64,000 bases of DNA from Rickettsiales bacterium UBA2645. Lineage in GTDB: Bacteria; Pseudomonadota; Alphaproteobacteria; Rickettsiales; UBA1997. The notes below the pieces were generated by a model. That model was not told where the DNA came from, did no database searches, and saw only the letters and a program-made list of their open reading frames with translations. Below are positions 8,079 through 16,689 of this stretch, piece by piece. Location: contig DENL01000024.1 in assembly GCA_002359655.1 (NCBI GenBank), positions 17,853 to 81,852 on the forward strand. Reading direction: 5' to 3'. Position 1 is the stretch's first letter; each line of letters opens with the position of its first letter. The position numbers and the translations under genes are program-made.

Positions 8079-9395
8079 ATGAAAAGCAAATTTACAAAAA
8101 TTCTGTCGCCAGAAAAAGAGCCAGATAAAGAACTAGAAGAAAATGCAGAAGATAGTTCTGAGGTTGAAGATGGTGGACCCGCGATTGCATCTACAAAAAA
8201 GAATCGCTTAATCGTTATTGCTCTATCTTCAATTTTGATTACTGTCGTAATTTATTTTAACTTTTTTAAAAGTGCTCCTCCAGAAAAAGTACCAGAAAAA
8301 TTGCAAGAAGTTGTAGCTCCTCCAACTAAAAATGTCGCCAAAAGTGATGACGGAAAGTCCCCTTTTGAAATCGATATTCCAAAAGAAAAAACTAAAGAAG
8401 ATGTTGAACTTTTAGATAAGCCTGCAGTTCCAGAAATTCCATCTTTGCCGGAAGGCGCTGTTTTGCCACAAGATAATATTCCAGCTCCAGTTGCTGAGCC
8501 AGCTTTGCCAACAATTGCACCAAATCAACAAGCTTTACCTAATCAGCAAAAAAACGATATTTCTAACCCAGTCATTCAAACAGATAAAGCGCCAGATGTT
8601 GTAGAAAAAAAGAAAGATATTGATCCGCGCTACTCGCCAATTGTGGTATTTTCTGGTGGAGGAGATTCAAAAAGTTTAGGAGTCGGTTATGATAAAAATA
8701 TTATTAACCTGAATGAAAATCCAATTGGTAAATTAGATAAAAGCAAAATCGGAGTTACCACAACTTATGTTGGAGACAGAGTTCATGCAATTACTCAAGG
8801 TAAGCTTATTAACGCTGTACTTGAAACTGCGGTTAATACTGAAATTCCCGGATCAGTTCGCGGCATCATTAGTCGCGATGTTTATGGTGAATCTGGAAAC
8901 GAAGTTTTAATTCCAAAAGGTTCAAGATTATACGGATCTTACTCAAGTCAAATTGCCAAAGGGCAGGGTCGAGTTAATATTTCTTGGACGCGCTTGATTA
9001 GACCTGATGGAGTTGATTTAGGAATTTCTTTCAATGCTTCCGATCAATTTGGTCGTTCAGGAATTCCGGGTAATGTTGATAATAAATATGGCAGCGTTAT
9101 TGCTGGATCTCTTTTGACCAGTGTTCTTACTGTCGGAGCAGCAGCTGCAGCAAATAAAATTTTAGGCAGTAGCAGCAATGTCTCAACAACAACAAGTAAT
9201 GGTTCAACAACCACAACGGGAAGCGCTGCTAATCAAGCTGTTGCGGATGTTAGCAAAACAATCATTGATACCGCGGGTCAAATTGTAAGTAATTCAATAA
9301 ATACAACCCCGGTTATCACGGTTCCTCAGGGCACAAAAATTACTGTGATTGTTAATTCTGATATGAATCTTCCTTCAATCTTAGCTGGCTACTAG
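8079..9395 (+). CDS. virB10: T4SS core protein VirB10
   Basis: VirB10 spans inner membrane, periplasm and outer membrane in the type IV secretion channel and senses ATP hydrolysis. The protein has a cytoplasmic acidic N-terminus, one membrane segment (residues about 43-63), a proline-rich linker (about 65-185) and a conserved C-terminal TrbI/VirB10 domain, including IPKGSRLYGSY, VNISWTRLIRPDG and FGRSGIPGNVDNKYG. A Ser/Thr-rich stretch near residues 365-385 probably belongs to the outer-membrane antenna. At 438 residues its length is normal. The gene stands alone here without virB8, virB9 or virB11, and its stop overlaps the GTG start of the next gene by one base. Confidence 0.93.
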   Translation: MKSKFTKILSPEKEPDKELEENAEDSSEVEDGGPAIASTKKNRLIVIALSSILITVVIYFNFFKSAPPEKVPEKLQEVVAPPTKNVAKSDDGKSPFEIDIPKEKTKEDVELLDKPAVPEIPSLPEGAVLPQDNIPAPVAEPALPTIAPNQQALPNQQKNDISNPVIQTDKAPDVVEKKKDIDPRYSPIVVFSGGGDSKSLGVGYDKNIINLNENPIGKLDKSKIGVTTTYVGDRVHAITQGKLINAVLETAVNTEIPGSVRGIISRDVYGESGNEVLIPKGSRLYGSYSSQIAKGQGRVNISWTRLIRPDGVDLGISFNASDQFGRSGIPGNVDNKYGSVIAGSLLTSVLTVGAAAAANKILGSSSNVSTTTSNGSTTTTGSAANQAVADVSKTIIDTAGQIVSNSINTTPVITVPQGTKITVIVNSDMNLPSILAGY

Positions 9396-10240
9396 TGACC
9401 GAGACAATAAAAAAAATAAATCTTCATTTAATTTCCGACTCGACTGGCGAAACTCTGAGCTCAGTTGCGCGCGCTGTTATCTCGCAATTCGAAGGAGTGG
9501 AATCAAATGATTTTATTTGGCCTTTAGTTCGCAATAAAGCGCAGCTAGAAAAAGTTATGGAGTCAATTAGCAAAGATCCTGGAATTGTTTTATACACAAT
9601 TTTGCAAGATGAATTAATCGAAAACTTAAAGAATCATTGCTACAAATTACAAATTCCTTGCATTCCAGTTTTATCTCGTATTATCACTGAGTTTTCTAAT
9701 TATTTAGGAATGAATATCAGTCATGCTATTGGTCGCCAGCATCTTCTTGATGAAGAATATTTCTCTCGCGTTGAAGCAATTAATTATACGCTTGATCATG
9801 ACGATGGTCAATCAACTTGGGATTTATATGATTCTGATATCGTTATTGTTGGTGTATCACGAACTTCAAAGTCTCCAACTTCTGTTTATCTTTCTTGTCG
9901 TGGTTATAAAACTGCTAATGTTCCTTTTGTCAGCATCGATACAATTCCACAAACAATTTATGATTTAAAAAAACCGTTGATTGTTGGCTTAACAATCAAC
10001 CCAGAAAAATTGGTGCAAATTAGACAAAGTAGAATGGCTTCTTTGGGCCAAGATAATGCGACCGATTATATTGACATTGAAGCGGTGAAAGAAGAAGTTG
10101 CTGAATCAAGAAAGTTATTTTCTAAACTCGGTTGCGTTGTGATTGACGTTACAAAAAGATCGGTCGAAGAAACTGCCGCTAAAATAATTCAGCTTGCACA
10201 AGAAAAGAGAAATAAATCTAAGAGTGGCGACATCTCTTAA
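9395..10240 (+). CDS. ppsR: PEP synthase/PPDK regulatory kinase-phosphorylase (DUF299 family)
   Basis: A bifunctional ADP-dependent kinase and Pi-dependent phosphorylase that switches phosphoenolpyruvate synthase or pyruvate,phosphate dikinase off and on. Family signatures are the N-terminal HLISDSTGETL and the P-loop GVSRTSKSPTSVYLS near residues 152-166, with LGQDNATDYID further on. At 281 residues its length is typical. The start is GTG at 9395, sharing one base with the virB10 stop, so the two are translationally coupled. The target (PpsA or PpdK) is not in the window. Rickettsiales commonly carry PPDK, which makes it the likelier target (inference). Confidence 0.9.
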   Translation: MTETIKKINLHLISDSTGETLSSVARAVISQFEGVESNDFIWPLVRNKAQLEKVMESISKDPGIVLYTILQDELIENLKNHCYKLQIPCIPVLSRIITEFSNYLGMNISHAIGRQHLLDEEYFSRVEAINYTLDHDDGQSTWDLYDSDIVIVGVSRTSKSPTSVYLSCRGYKTANVPFVSIDTIPQTIYDLKKPLIVGLTINPEKLVQIRQSRMASLGQDNATDYIDIEAVKEEVAESRKLFSKLGCVVIDVTKRSVEETAAKIIQLAQEKRNKSKSGDIS

Positions 10241-10287
10241 AACTTCACATGAAACCTTATCGATATTAACAAAATTTTTTTCAAAAG

Positions 10288-11727
10288 ATGATAAAGCGAA
10301 ACATTTTGATTGTTGATGATGAGCCTACACAATGTAAGGTTTTAAGCAAGTTTATCGGCGATATGGGTCACTCCTATTTGGTAATGAATAGTGGAATGCA
10401 AGTGGTTGATTTTTTTATGAATAAAAAAGTCATTGACCAGATGTCATGTCATGATGTTGATGTCATGTTGCTTGATTTATCAATGCCGGATCTTGATGGA
10501 TTAACGGTTTTAAAAGAGATCAATCCGATAAAAGGCGATTTGCAAGTTATAGTTTTAACTGCCAATAAAGATATTTCTCGCGCAATTAACGCCATCAATC
10601 TCGGTGCGATTGATTATATTGTAAAAGGTGAAAAAGATATTTTTGCTCGAGTTACTGCTTCGATAAATAATGCAATTGAGAAGAAAAATCTGAAATATCA
10701 AGTTTCACATTTAGCTCGTAAAAGCAAAGATCAAGTAGCTTTTTCTGATATCATTGGCCAAAGCCCAGCAATTTCAAATGTAGTAAAATTAGCTAAAAAA
10801 GCCATTAACTCTTCAATACCAATTTTAATTGAAGGGCCAAGCGGATCAGGAAAAGAACTACTCGCCAGAGCAATTCATGGATCAAGTTTAAGATCAGGAA
10901 AACCATTTGTCTTGGTTGAATGCGATATGCTAAGAAGTAACAACGCTGAAGAAGAGTTATTTGGCTCAGAAAAATTTGTAAGTGACAGTACAGTAAAAAA
11001 TATTGGTAAAATTCGCGAAGCAAATAACGGAACAATATTTTTTGAAAAAATCGATTCGCTAAAGATGGATTTGCAAGTTAAAATTTTGCGCTTCTTGCAA
11101 GAAGGTGAGCTTGAACCAGTTGGCTCAAATCAATTAGTTAGAGTTAATGCTAGAGTAATTTCTTCGACTAATCGTGATTTGTCAAAAATGGTAGAAGCAA
11201 AAAAATTCCGCGAAGATTTACGTTATCGCATTGCTTCTCTGCCAATTAACATGCCAGCTCTGCGTGAAAGAGGTGAAGAAGATATTAAACTTTTAGCAGA
11301 AAATTTCACTCGTAATTTCAGTATTAACGAAAATAAAAAAATCAAAGGTATCAGCAACGACGCTTTATATCTGCTCTGCAATTATGAATGGGAAGATAAT
11401 ATTCGTCAGTTGAAGAATTCAATTTTCCGCGCTGTTGTTTTGTGCGATGAGGATTTTTTGAAGCCAGAACATTTCCCACAACTTTTAAATAAAGAAAATA
11501 ACAGCCTGACCAAATCAAAAGCTGCTATTAAATATAATTCCGACATCAATAGTGAATTGATTGATATTTTTGATGATGAAGGAAAATGCAAAACTCTTGA
11601 TATCATCGAAGAAGAAATCATCAAAAGATTAGTCGATATTTATAACGGCAATCTTTCAGAAGTAGCTAAACAGCTTGATGTAGGCCGCTCTACAATTTAC
11701 CGCAAATTAAAAATAATCGAACAGTAA
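10288..11727 (+). CDS. NtrC-family response regulator with degenerate sigma-54 activator domain
   Basis: Layout is receiver, AAA+ domain and Fis-type helix-turn-helix. The receiver is intact, with DDE at 10-12, phospho-acceptor Asp63 in LLDLSMPD, and LTA near 90. The AAA+ domain keeps the Walker A GPSGSGKE (about 183-190). The GAFTGA loop that touches sigma-54 is replaced by FVSDST after EEELFGSEK (about 223-235), and the Walker B acidic pair is altered (FFEKID, about 251-256). The C-terminus SEVAKQLDVGRSTIYRKLK is a normal DNA-binding HTH. It probably works as an ordinary transcription regulator, as proposed for NtrX-like proteins lacking GAFTGA. No histidine kinase is adjacent. Confidence 0.85.
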   Translation: MIKRNILIVDDEPTQCKVLSKFIGDMGHSYLVMNSGMQVVDFFMNKKVIDQMSCHDVDVMLLDLSMPDLDGLTVLKEINPIKGDLQVIVLTANKDISRAINAINLGAIDYIVKGEKDIFARVTASINNAIEKKNLKYQVSHLARKSKDQVAFSDIIGQSPAISNVVKLAKKAINSSIPILIEGPSGSGKELLARAIHGSSLRSGKPFVLVECDMLRSNNAEEELFGSEKFVSDSTVKNIGKIREANNGTIFFEKIDSLKMDLQVKILRFLQEGELEPVGSNQLVRVNARVISSTNRDLSKMVEAKKFREDLRYRIASLPINMPALRERGEEDIKLLAENFTRNFSINENKKIKGISNDALYLLCNYEWEDNIRQLKNSIFRAVVLCDEDFLKPEHFPQLLNKENNSLTKSKAAIKYNSDINSELIDIFDDEGKCKTLDIIEEEIIKRLVDIYNGNLSEVAKQLDVGRSTIYRKLKIIEQ

Positions 11728-11731
11728 TTAA

Positions 11732-12610
11732 ATGAGAAAAGTTAAAACTGCTATATTTCCAGTTGGTGGTTTGGGTACACGCTTTTTGCCAGCAACTAAA
11801 TCGATGCCAAAAGAAATGTTACCAATCGCCAACAAGCCAATAATTCAATATGCTTTTGAAGAAGCTCGCGATGCTGGAATTGAAAAATTTATTTTTGTTA
11901 CAGGTCGCAACAAAAACGCCATCAACAATCACTTTGATCACGCTTACGAACTTGAATCAAAACTTGACGAAAAAAATAAATCACAAGAATTAAGTCAAGT
12001 GATGGGATGGCTTCCAGAAGCTGGCCAAATGGCTTTCGTGCGTCAACAAAAACCTTTAGGTCTAGGTCACGCAATCTGGTGTGCTAGAAATTTTATTGCT
12101 AAAGACGAAGCTTTTGTCGTGATTCTTGCTGATGAAATGATGCAACAAAATAAGAGTCGCAAAAAAAATTTTTTGAGTGAGATGATTGATCTATATCAAA
12201 GTAAAGAAGAGGAAGCGAGTATTGTTGCAGTTGATGAAATCGAAATGAAAGACACTAACAAATATGGTATCATCAAACTTGATGGTGCCGAAAAAATTAT
12301 TGATATGGTTGAAAAACCAAAACCAGAAGTTGCTCCTTCAAATTTAGCGATCACCGGTCGCTACATTTTGCAGCCAGAAATTTTTGAATATCTATCAAAA
12401 TTTGAAATCGGCTCAGGTGGGGAAATTCAGTTAACTGACGCCATGAAATCGATGTGTAAAACTCATCCTTTTTATTGCAAAAAAATTAACGAAGTTCGTT
12501 TTGATTGTGGAAATGTTCTTGGATATCTCGAAGCAAATATCGCCTTTGCTCTTGCTAACGAAGCGACTGAAAATGACGTAAAAAATATTTTAAAAAAATA
12601 TTCAAACTAA
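11732..12610 (+). CDS. galU: UTP-glucose-1-phosphate uridylyltransferase
   Basis: Makes UDP-glucose from UTP and glucose-1-phosphate for envelope polysaccharides. The nucleotide-binding signature GGLGTRFLPATKSMPKEMLP lies at residues 12-31, with FVTGRNKNAI, LGHAIWCA and the metal/substrate blocks ADEMM and VEKPKP following. At 292 residues it is standard for bacterial GalU. The ATG is 4 bp after the stop of the preceding regulator gene, suggesting one transcript. Confidence 0.95.
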   Translation: MRKVKTAIFPVGGLGTRFLPATKSMPKEMLPIANKPIIQYAFEEARDAGIEKFIFVTGRNKNAINNHFDHAYELESKLDEKNKSQELSQVMGWLPEAGQMAFVRQQKPLGLGHAIWCARNFIAKDEAFVVILADEMMQQNKSRKKNFLSEMIDLYQSKEEEASIVAVDEIEMKDTNKYGIIKLDGAEKIIDMVEKPKPEVAPSNLAITGRYILQPEIFEYLSKFEIGSGGEIQLTDAMKSMCKTHPFYCKKINEVRFDCGNVLGYLEANIAFALANEATENDVKNILKKYSN

Positions 12611-12710
12611 AAACCTCTTCATACTTATACTTTAGTTAAAGTCAGAAATCCTTCTCAAAAGCCCGCCTCTAAAATTTAGTAATAAAAAATAATCAATTAA
12701 TTCAAAAACT

Positions 12711-13646
12711 ATGAAAACAGCTTTAGTATTTCCAGGTCAAGGTTCACAAGTGGTCGGAATGGGAAAAGATCTTGCAGAAAATTTTTCTCACGCGCGTGAA
12801 GTTTTTGAAAAGGTAAACGATATTTTGTCAGTCAATCTTTCAAAAATTATGTTTGAAGGACCATCTGAAGAGCTAACTAAAACTGAAAATACTCAACCAG
12901 CTTTGATGGCAGTTTCAATTGCTTTGATCGAAATTTTGGAAAAAGATTTTGGTAAAAAAATTACCGATCTTTGCTCTTTTGTTGCTGGCCATTCTCTTGG
13001 CGAATATTCAGCACTTTGTGCTGCCAAAGCAATTAGTCTTGAAGAGACTGCAAAGCTTTTACAAATTCGTGGTCGAGCAATGGCAAGGTGTGGAGAAAAA
13101 ACGCAAGGTGCAATGGCAGCAATTTTGGGAGTTGCAGTTGAGGTTGCAGAAGAGATCGCGCGCGAAGCAGCACAAGGTGAAATTTGTCAAATTGCTAACG
13201 ATAATTCTGTGGGGCAGGTAGTAATTTCTGGATCAAAATCTGCGATCGATCGCGCTTTAGAAATTGCAAAAGTTAAAGGTGTAAAACGCGCTATTGCACT
13301 TCCAGTAAGTGGCGCATTTCATTCTCAATTGATGGTTGAAGCGCAAAATGAAATGAAAACTGCACTCGCAAATTCTGAAATAAAAACTCCAATCGTATCG
13401 CTAATTGCAAATGTCACAGCTGATATAGTTTTGGATCCAAATCAAATTCGTGATCTTCTAACTAAACAAATTACTGGATCAGTTAAATGGCGTGAAACCA
13501 TGCTATTATTATCTGCGCAAGGTGTAGAAGAAATTATAGAAATTGGATCTGGAAAAGTTTTATCAGGATTGGTTTCAAGAACTTGCGTCGATATGAAGTC
13601 AAAATCTATTCAGAATTTTCAAGATTTAAGATCTTTTATTTCTTAA
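12711..13646 (+). CDS. fabD: Malonyl-CoA:ACP transacylase
   Basis: Loads malonyl groups onto acyl carrier protein for fatty-acid synthesis. N-terminal FPGQGSQ (residues 7-13), nucleophile Ser95 in GHSLGEYSA, and catalytic His in GAFHSQLM near 203 are all present, and the length of 311 residues is normal. It follows galU after a 100-bp gap, so it may have its own promoter. No other fab genes are beside it. Confidence 0.95.
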   Translation: MKTALVFPGQGSQVVGMGKDLAENFSHAREVFEKVNDILSVNLSKIMFEGPSEELTKTENTQPALMAVSIALIEILEKDFGKKITDLCSFVAGHSLGEYSALCAAKAISLEETAKLLQIRGRAMARCGEKTQGAMAAILGVAVEVAEEIAREAAQGEICQIANDNSVGQVVISGSKSAIDRALEIAKVKGVKRAIALPVSGAFHSQLMVEAQNEMKTALANSEIKTPIVSLIANVTADIVLDPNQIRDLLTKQITGSVKWRETMLLLSAQGVEEIIEIGSGKVLSGLVSRTCVDMKSKSIQNFQDLRSFIS

Positions 13647-13892
13647 AAAAACTCTGATTCAATTTGGTTTATTTCAAGATTTGACCCTTGTTTTTTAGAT
13701 GAAAAAAAAGAGAATCAATCTAGGAGAGTGACAAAAATCAGACGCTTCAACTTAGCCTTAAACTTTATCGATAACTTAGAAGATTTTTACACTTTTCTCC
13801 ATTTTTACCGCCTTGAAATAGAGATAGATACTTATCGCCTTTCTCATCGCTAAAGTTTTTAAAATTCCAAACTTCGGAGGGTTATTTATACA

Positions 13893-14106
13893 ATGTCAAA
13901 TATAGTCAATGGTAAAGTTAAGTGGTTCAATGACGAAAAAGGTTTTGGATTTATTGAACAAGAAAATGGCAAAGATGTCTTTGTCCATTATAATTTTATA
14001 AATGGTAATGGTAGAAAAACTTTACAACAAGGACAGATTGGTTACTATGGAAATTGTAAATGGTAAGAAAGGTTTGCAAGCTGAGAACTTTACAGCTGCA
14101 AGCTAA
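13893..14106 (+). pseudogene. CspA-family cold-shock gene with a +1 frameshift
   Basis: The frame opened by the ATG at 13893, behind a strong ribosome site ggaggg (13877-13882), reads a perfect cold-shock domain start: VKWFN, KGFGFIEQ, DVFVHYNF and KTLQQGQ. It then runs into TAA at 14064-14066 after 57 residues. Shifting by one base around 14037-14040 restores the missing end, VTMEIVNGKKGLQAENFTAAS, up to TAA at 14104-14106, giving the normal length of about 70 residues. A single inserted base explains the change. It may be a real inactivation, a sequencing error or a frameshifting site. RNP1 (KGFGF) and RNP2 (VFVH) remain in the short product. Confidence 0.8.
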
Positions 14107-14116
14107 ATGTTTTATA

Positions 14117-14168
14117 GCTGTCGTCCCTTAAGATTAAATTATTTGGGTGGCAGCAACTGAATTTTTTT
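14117..14168 (+). terminator. Rho-independent terminator after the cold-shock gene
   Basis: A stem of about ten pairs, with wobbles and one bulge, forms between gctgtcgtccc (14117-14127) and gggtggcagc (14145-14154). It is followed after a short spacer by a run of seven T (14162-14168). It lies 10 bp past the restored csp stop, which suggests the gene is, or recently was, transcribed. Confidence 0.5.
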
Positions 14169-14189
14169 GGATATTTTTTAACTAACTAT

Positions 14190-14218
14190 TTTAAAAAATA
14201 ATTAGTTACTATTACTAA
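14190..14218 (-). terminator. Weak terminator-like hairpin after tRNA-Ala
   Basis: Read on the minus strand just past the CCA end of tRNA-Ala, attagt and actaat form a 6-bp stem with a 7-nt loop, followed by tatttttt. The stem is A+T-rich and weak, so the call is tentative. Confidence 0.35.
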
Positions 14219-14294
14219 TGGTGGAGATAAACGGGTTCGAACCGATGACCCCCTGCTTGCAAAGCAGGTGCTCTACCAACTGAGCTATATCCCC
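14219..14294 (-). tRNA. tRNA-Ala(TGC)
   Basis: On the minus strand a complete 76-nt cloverleaf can be drawn. The acceptor stem is ggggata/tatctcc, the D arm holds agctcagttggtagagc, and the anticodon loop tttgcaa gives anticodon TGC. The T arm contains ggttcgaacc, and CCA is encoded at 14219-14221. It lies between the cold-shock gene and the prepilin-like gene. Confidence 0.95.
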
Positions 14295-14410
14295 TTTTTA
14301 GAAGTGAAATGGTTTTTTATTGCAATGTCCTGAAATAAAGATGTGATGATTTCAAAGCCAAGAAGCGCGCGCAAATTAAATTGGCATAACAATTTGTCAA
14401 AGTGTTTTTA

Positions 14411-15403
14411 ATGTTTTTTAAAGAGAAAATTTTGAAAAGTTTTTGTGAAAAAAATCTAAAGAAAGCTTTTAGCTTAATTGAACTTTCTATAGTAATTGTT
14501 ATCGTTTCAATTTTGATAACTGGAGCTTTATCGGTTTCAGTAAACGCAATTAATAGTGCAAAAAATAAAATTACTAAAGATCGGATTACAGAAATTTACA
14601 AAGCTTTGGGTAACTATGTGGTCGTCAATAAAAAATTACCTTGTCCAGCTCCGATCACGGATACTAAATCTATCACTACGACTTATGGAACTTCTTTAGC
14701 AACATGTGCTGCCACGACTGGAGTTGTAGCCTATCCATCATCAACAAATTTACTTTCTGGAATGTTACCAGTAAAAACCTTGGGCCTTCCACTTGATATG
14801 GCTGAAGATGGTTTTGGTGATAAGTTTGAATATATTGTTGATCTTAATTATACAATTGCTAGTGCTGGAACTGCTGTAACTTCTGGTGTTGGTGATTTTG
14901 GAACTTCTACAACAGCTAACATATCGATTAAGGAAAAGCCTAATACAACAGATATAACCATAGAAACCACAGCTGTTTTTGCTATTGTGAGCCTTGGTGC
15001 AAATAAATACGGTGCTTACGGATATGATTCTAGCACGTCAAACACAGCTCCCACTGATGCACAAGAATTAAGAAATGTTACTCCCTCTTCTAGCAGCAAC
15101 GCCACAGCAACATTATATGTTTCTTCTGCAACCAGCGATGCTTTTGATGATATAGTTTTCTATAAAACCAGACAAACTTTTATTTCCGACTTTAACGCTT
15201 TATCTTTAATGCCTTGTTTGACAACAACTGAAACTCTTTATGGCGGAACGATTACTTGGCCTACTGCGTGGTACAATCAAGTTGTTACCGCAACCTCTCC
15301 AACCTGTTCGAGCCTGGGATATAGTGCTGGTCCAGTTAAGCCAACTAAAAGATGTGGTGCTTTTGGAGTTTGGGATGTGGTGATAAATCCTTGCCTTCAA
15401 TAG
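14411..15403 (+). CDS. Prepilin-like protein with C-terminal Sushi-like cysteine module
   Basis: The N-terminus holds a type IV prepilin/pseudopilin signature: a basic leader, then KAFSLIELS with the conserved Glu at +5, followed by a hydrophobic helix. A pseudopilin-type globular part with the PCPA motif follows. The last 65 residues (nt about 15209-15400) form a separate module: Cys, about 29 residues with a WPTA block, Cys-SSLGY, PTKRC-GAFGVW and a final Cys. The same pattern recurs in the huge protein encoded at 16690-22515. An upstream GTG at 14402 is a possible start; the ATG at 14411 is preferred. No pilus assembly genes are near. Confidence 0.75.
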   Translation: MFFKEKILKSFCEKNLKKAFSLIELSIVIVIVSILITGALSVSVNAINSAKNKITKDRITEIYKALGNYVVVNKKLPCPAPITDTKSITTTYGTSLATCAATTGVVAYPSSTNLLSGMLPVKTLGLPLDMAEDGFGDKFEYIVDLNYTIASAGTAVTSGVGDFGTSTTANISIKEKPNTTDITIETTAVFAIVSLGANKYGAYGYDSSTSNTAPTDAQELRNVTPSSSSNATATLYVSSATSDAFDDIVFYKTRQTFISDFNALSLMPCLTTTETLYGGTITWPTAWYNQVVTATSPTCSSLGYSAGPVKPTKRCGAFGVWDVVINPCLQ

Positions 15404-15404
15404 C

Positions 15405-15887
15405 TTAAGCAGCTCTTACTCTTCTGTTTTCATTATTTTCGCGACGATCATCTCTTTTATCATTATTCCTTTTTCTATTGTCATCTTTTCCTCTCACTCT
15501 TGGTCTTCTGGAAAAAACTCTACGTTCAAAAGTTGTAATAATTATTACAAAAGCCGTTACTGCAGCATTGATTGAAAATAGCTTCAAAGCCAGTTCTTTC
15601 TCTCCAGAGTTGATCAAATTATAAATCAAATAAAGTAGGGCTATGTTGTAAGATAGTCCGCAAGCTTTGCCGATTCTGCTGCTAATATTGTGTGATTTAA
15701 GATATCTATCTTGCCAGTTATGACGATGTCTTTGCTCTTTTTCTGCCATATCTATCAACTGAGCTACTGATCCAGGTAAAGCATCTTCAAATTTTTCTAA
15801 AATTTCTGATGAAGGAATAATATCTTTTATAGTTTCTGGTTTACGCGAGTTTTTATAATCGTTTCTTCTGTTTCTGTTATTTTGCAT
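15405..15887 (-). CDS. DUF2335-family small membrane protein
   Basis: It matches DUF2335: a charged N-terminus, then SEILEKFEDALPGSVAQLIDMAEKEQRHRH, followed by two hydrophobic segments (roughly residues 85-130 of the 160-residue product). The tail is extremely basic and Arg/Asn/Asp-rich. The ATG at 15887 is chosen because the longer frame would run into the preceding small ORF, which stops one base before it. DUF2335 proteins are often phage- or plasmid-associated and have no firmly known role. The gene ends the minus-strand run and converges tail to tail with the prepilin-like gene, with one base between the stops. Confidence 0.75.
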   Translation of the reverse strand: MQNNRNRRNDYKNSRKPETIKDIIPSSEILEKFEDALPGSVAQLIDMAEKEQRHRHNWQDRYLKSHNISSRIGKACGLSYNIALLYLIYNLINSGEKELALKLFSINAAVTAFVIIITTFERRVFSRRPRVRGKDDNRKRNNDKRDDRRENNENRRVRAA

Positions 15888-15888
15888 T

Positions 15889-16080
15889 TTATTTTTTTGA
15901 ATTTTGTTTTGCTTTTTCAATGTCATTGCCAATGTCAAGCCAGTCTTTGTTTAGTGCGTTTATAGGATGAGCAAATGGATAGCTACTAAGTTTTGTGCTG
16001 GTAAATGGAATTACGCAAATAAAGCCAGCAAAAAACTTACGAGCATACCTTACTAAAAAACGAATTTGATTGAATGACAT
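15889..16080 (-). CDS. Small ORF of unknown function next to the DUF2335 gene
   Basis: A 63-residue frame from the ATG at 16080 (MSFNQIRFLVRYARKFFAG...) has a short hydrophobic core near residues 15-30 and a polar end. It stops one base before the DUF2335 start, and that tight join is the main argument that it is real. The frame is open further upstream to an in-frame start at 16158, which would give 89 residues. I do not recognise a family, and it may be non-coding. Confidence 0.4.
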   Translation of the reverse strand: MSFNQIRFLVRYARKFFAGFICVIPFTSTKLSSYPFAHPINALNKDWLDIGNDIEKAKQNSKK

Positions 16081-16175
16081 ATGAATTGTAATTAGTGGAA
16101 ATGGGTTTTTGAAAGTAATGATTGATATGGTGTGGAGCTGCTTTCTAAGTTTTGCCAATTAAAAGCAAAGAGATT

Positions 16176-16661
16176 TTATTTTCGTGGATCAAGCTTTACA
16201 GAGTCTGTTTGTTTTTGGCGGAATTTAACTAGCTTTTGAGATAGCTTTTTATCAGATAAGGCCAAGATTGAAATTGCCAAAAGTGCAGAATTTTTCGCGC
16301 CGGCTTCGCCAATTGCTAGACAGCCAACTGGAACTCCAGCTGGCATTTGAGCAATCGATAAAAGAGAATCTAAACCTTTTAAAGTTTTGCTTTCAACTGG
16401 AACGCCAAGAACCGGCAAATCTGTCATCGCAGCCACCATCCCCGGAAGGTGTGCGGCTCCACCAGCTCCAGCAATAACTATTTTAACTCCTTTTGCTTTT
16501 GCTGATTCACAAAATTCATAAAGTCTTTTTGTTGTGCGATGTGCTGAAACAACTTTAGCTTCATAAGCAACATTGAATTCATCCAAAATTTTGCAAGCAT
16601 GTTGCATAGTCACAAAATCTGATTTGCTGCCCATGATTATTGAAATTAAGGGAACATTCAT
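16176..16661 (-). CDS. purE: N5-carboxyaminoimidazole ribonucleotide mutase
   Basis: Converts N5-CAIR to CAIR in purine synthesis. Motifs IIMGSKSDFVTM (residues 8-19), VVSAHRTT (about 38-45), IAGAGGAAHLPGM and VLGVPVES are complete, and at 161 residues it is a class I PurE. Class I enzymes need PurK, which is not in this window. It lies 28 bp downstream of the giant cysteine-rich gene on the same strand, an odd operon partner. Confidence 0.96.
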   Translation of the reverse strand: MNVPLISIIMGSKSDFVTMQHACKILDEFNVAYEAKVVSAHRTTKRLYEFCESAKAKGVKIVIAGAGGAAHLPGMVAAMTDLPVLGVPVESKTLKGLDSLLSIAQMPAGVPVGCLAIGEAGAKNSALLAISILALSDKKLSQKLVKFRQKQTDSVKLDPRK

Positions 16662-16689
16662 AAAAATTTAAAATAGTTATGTAGATTTT

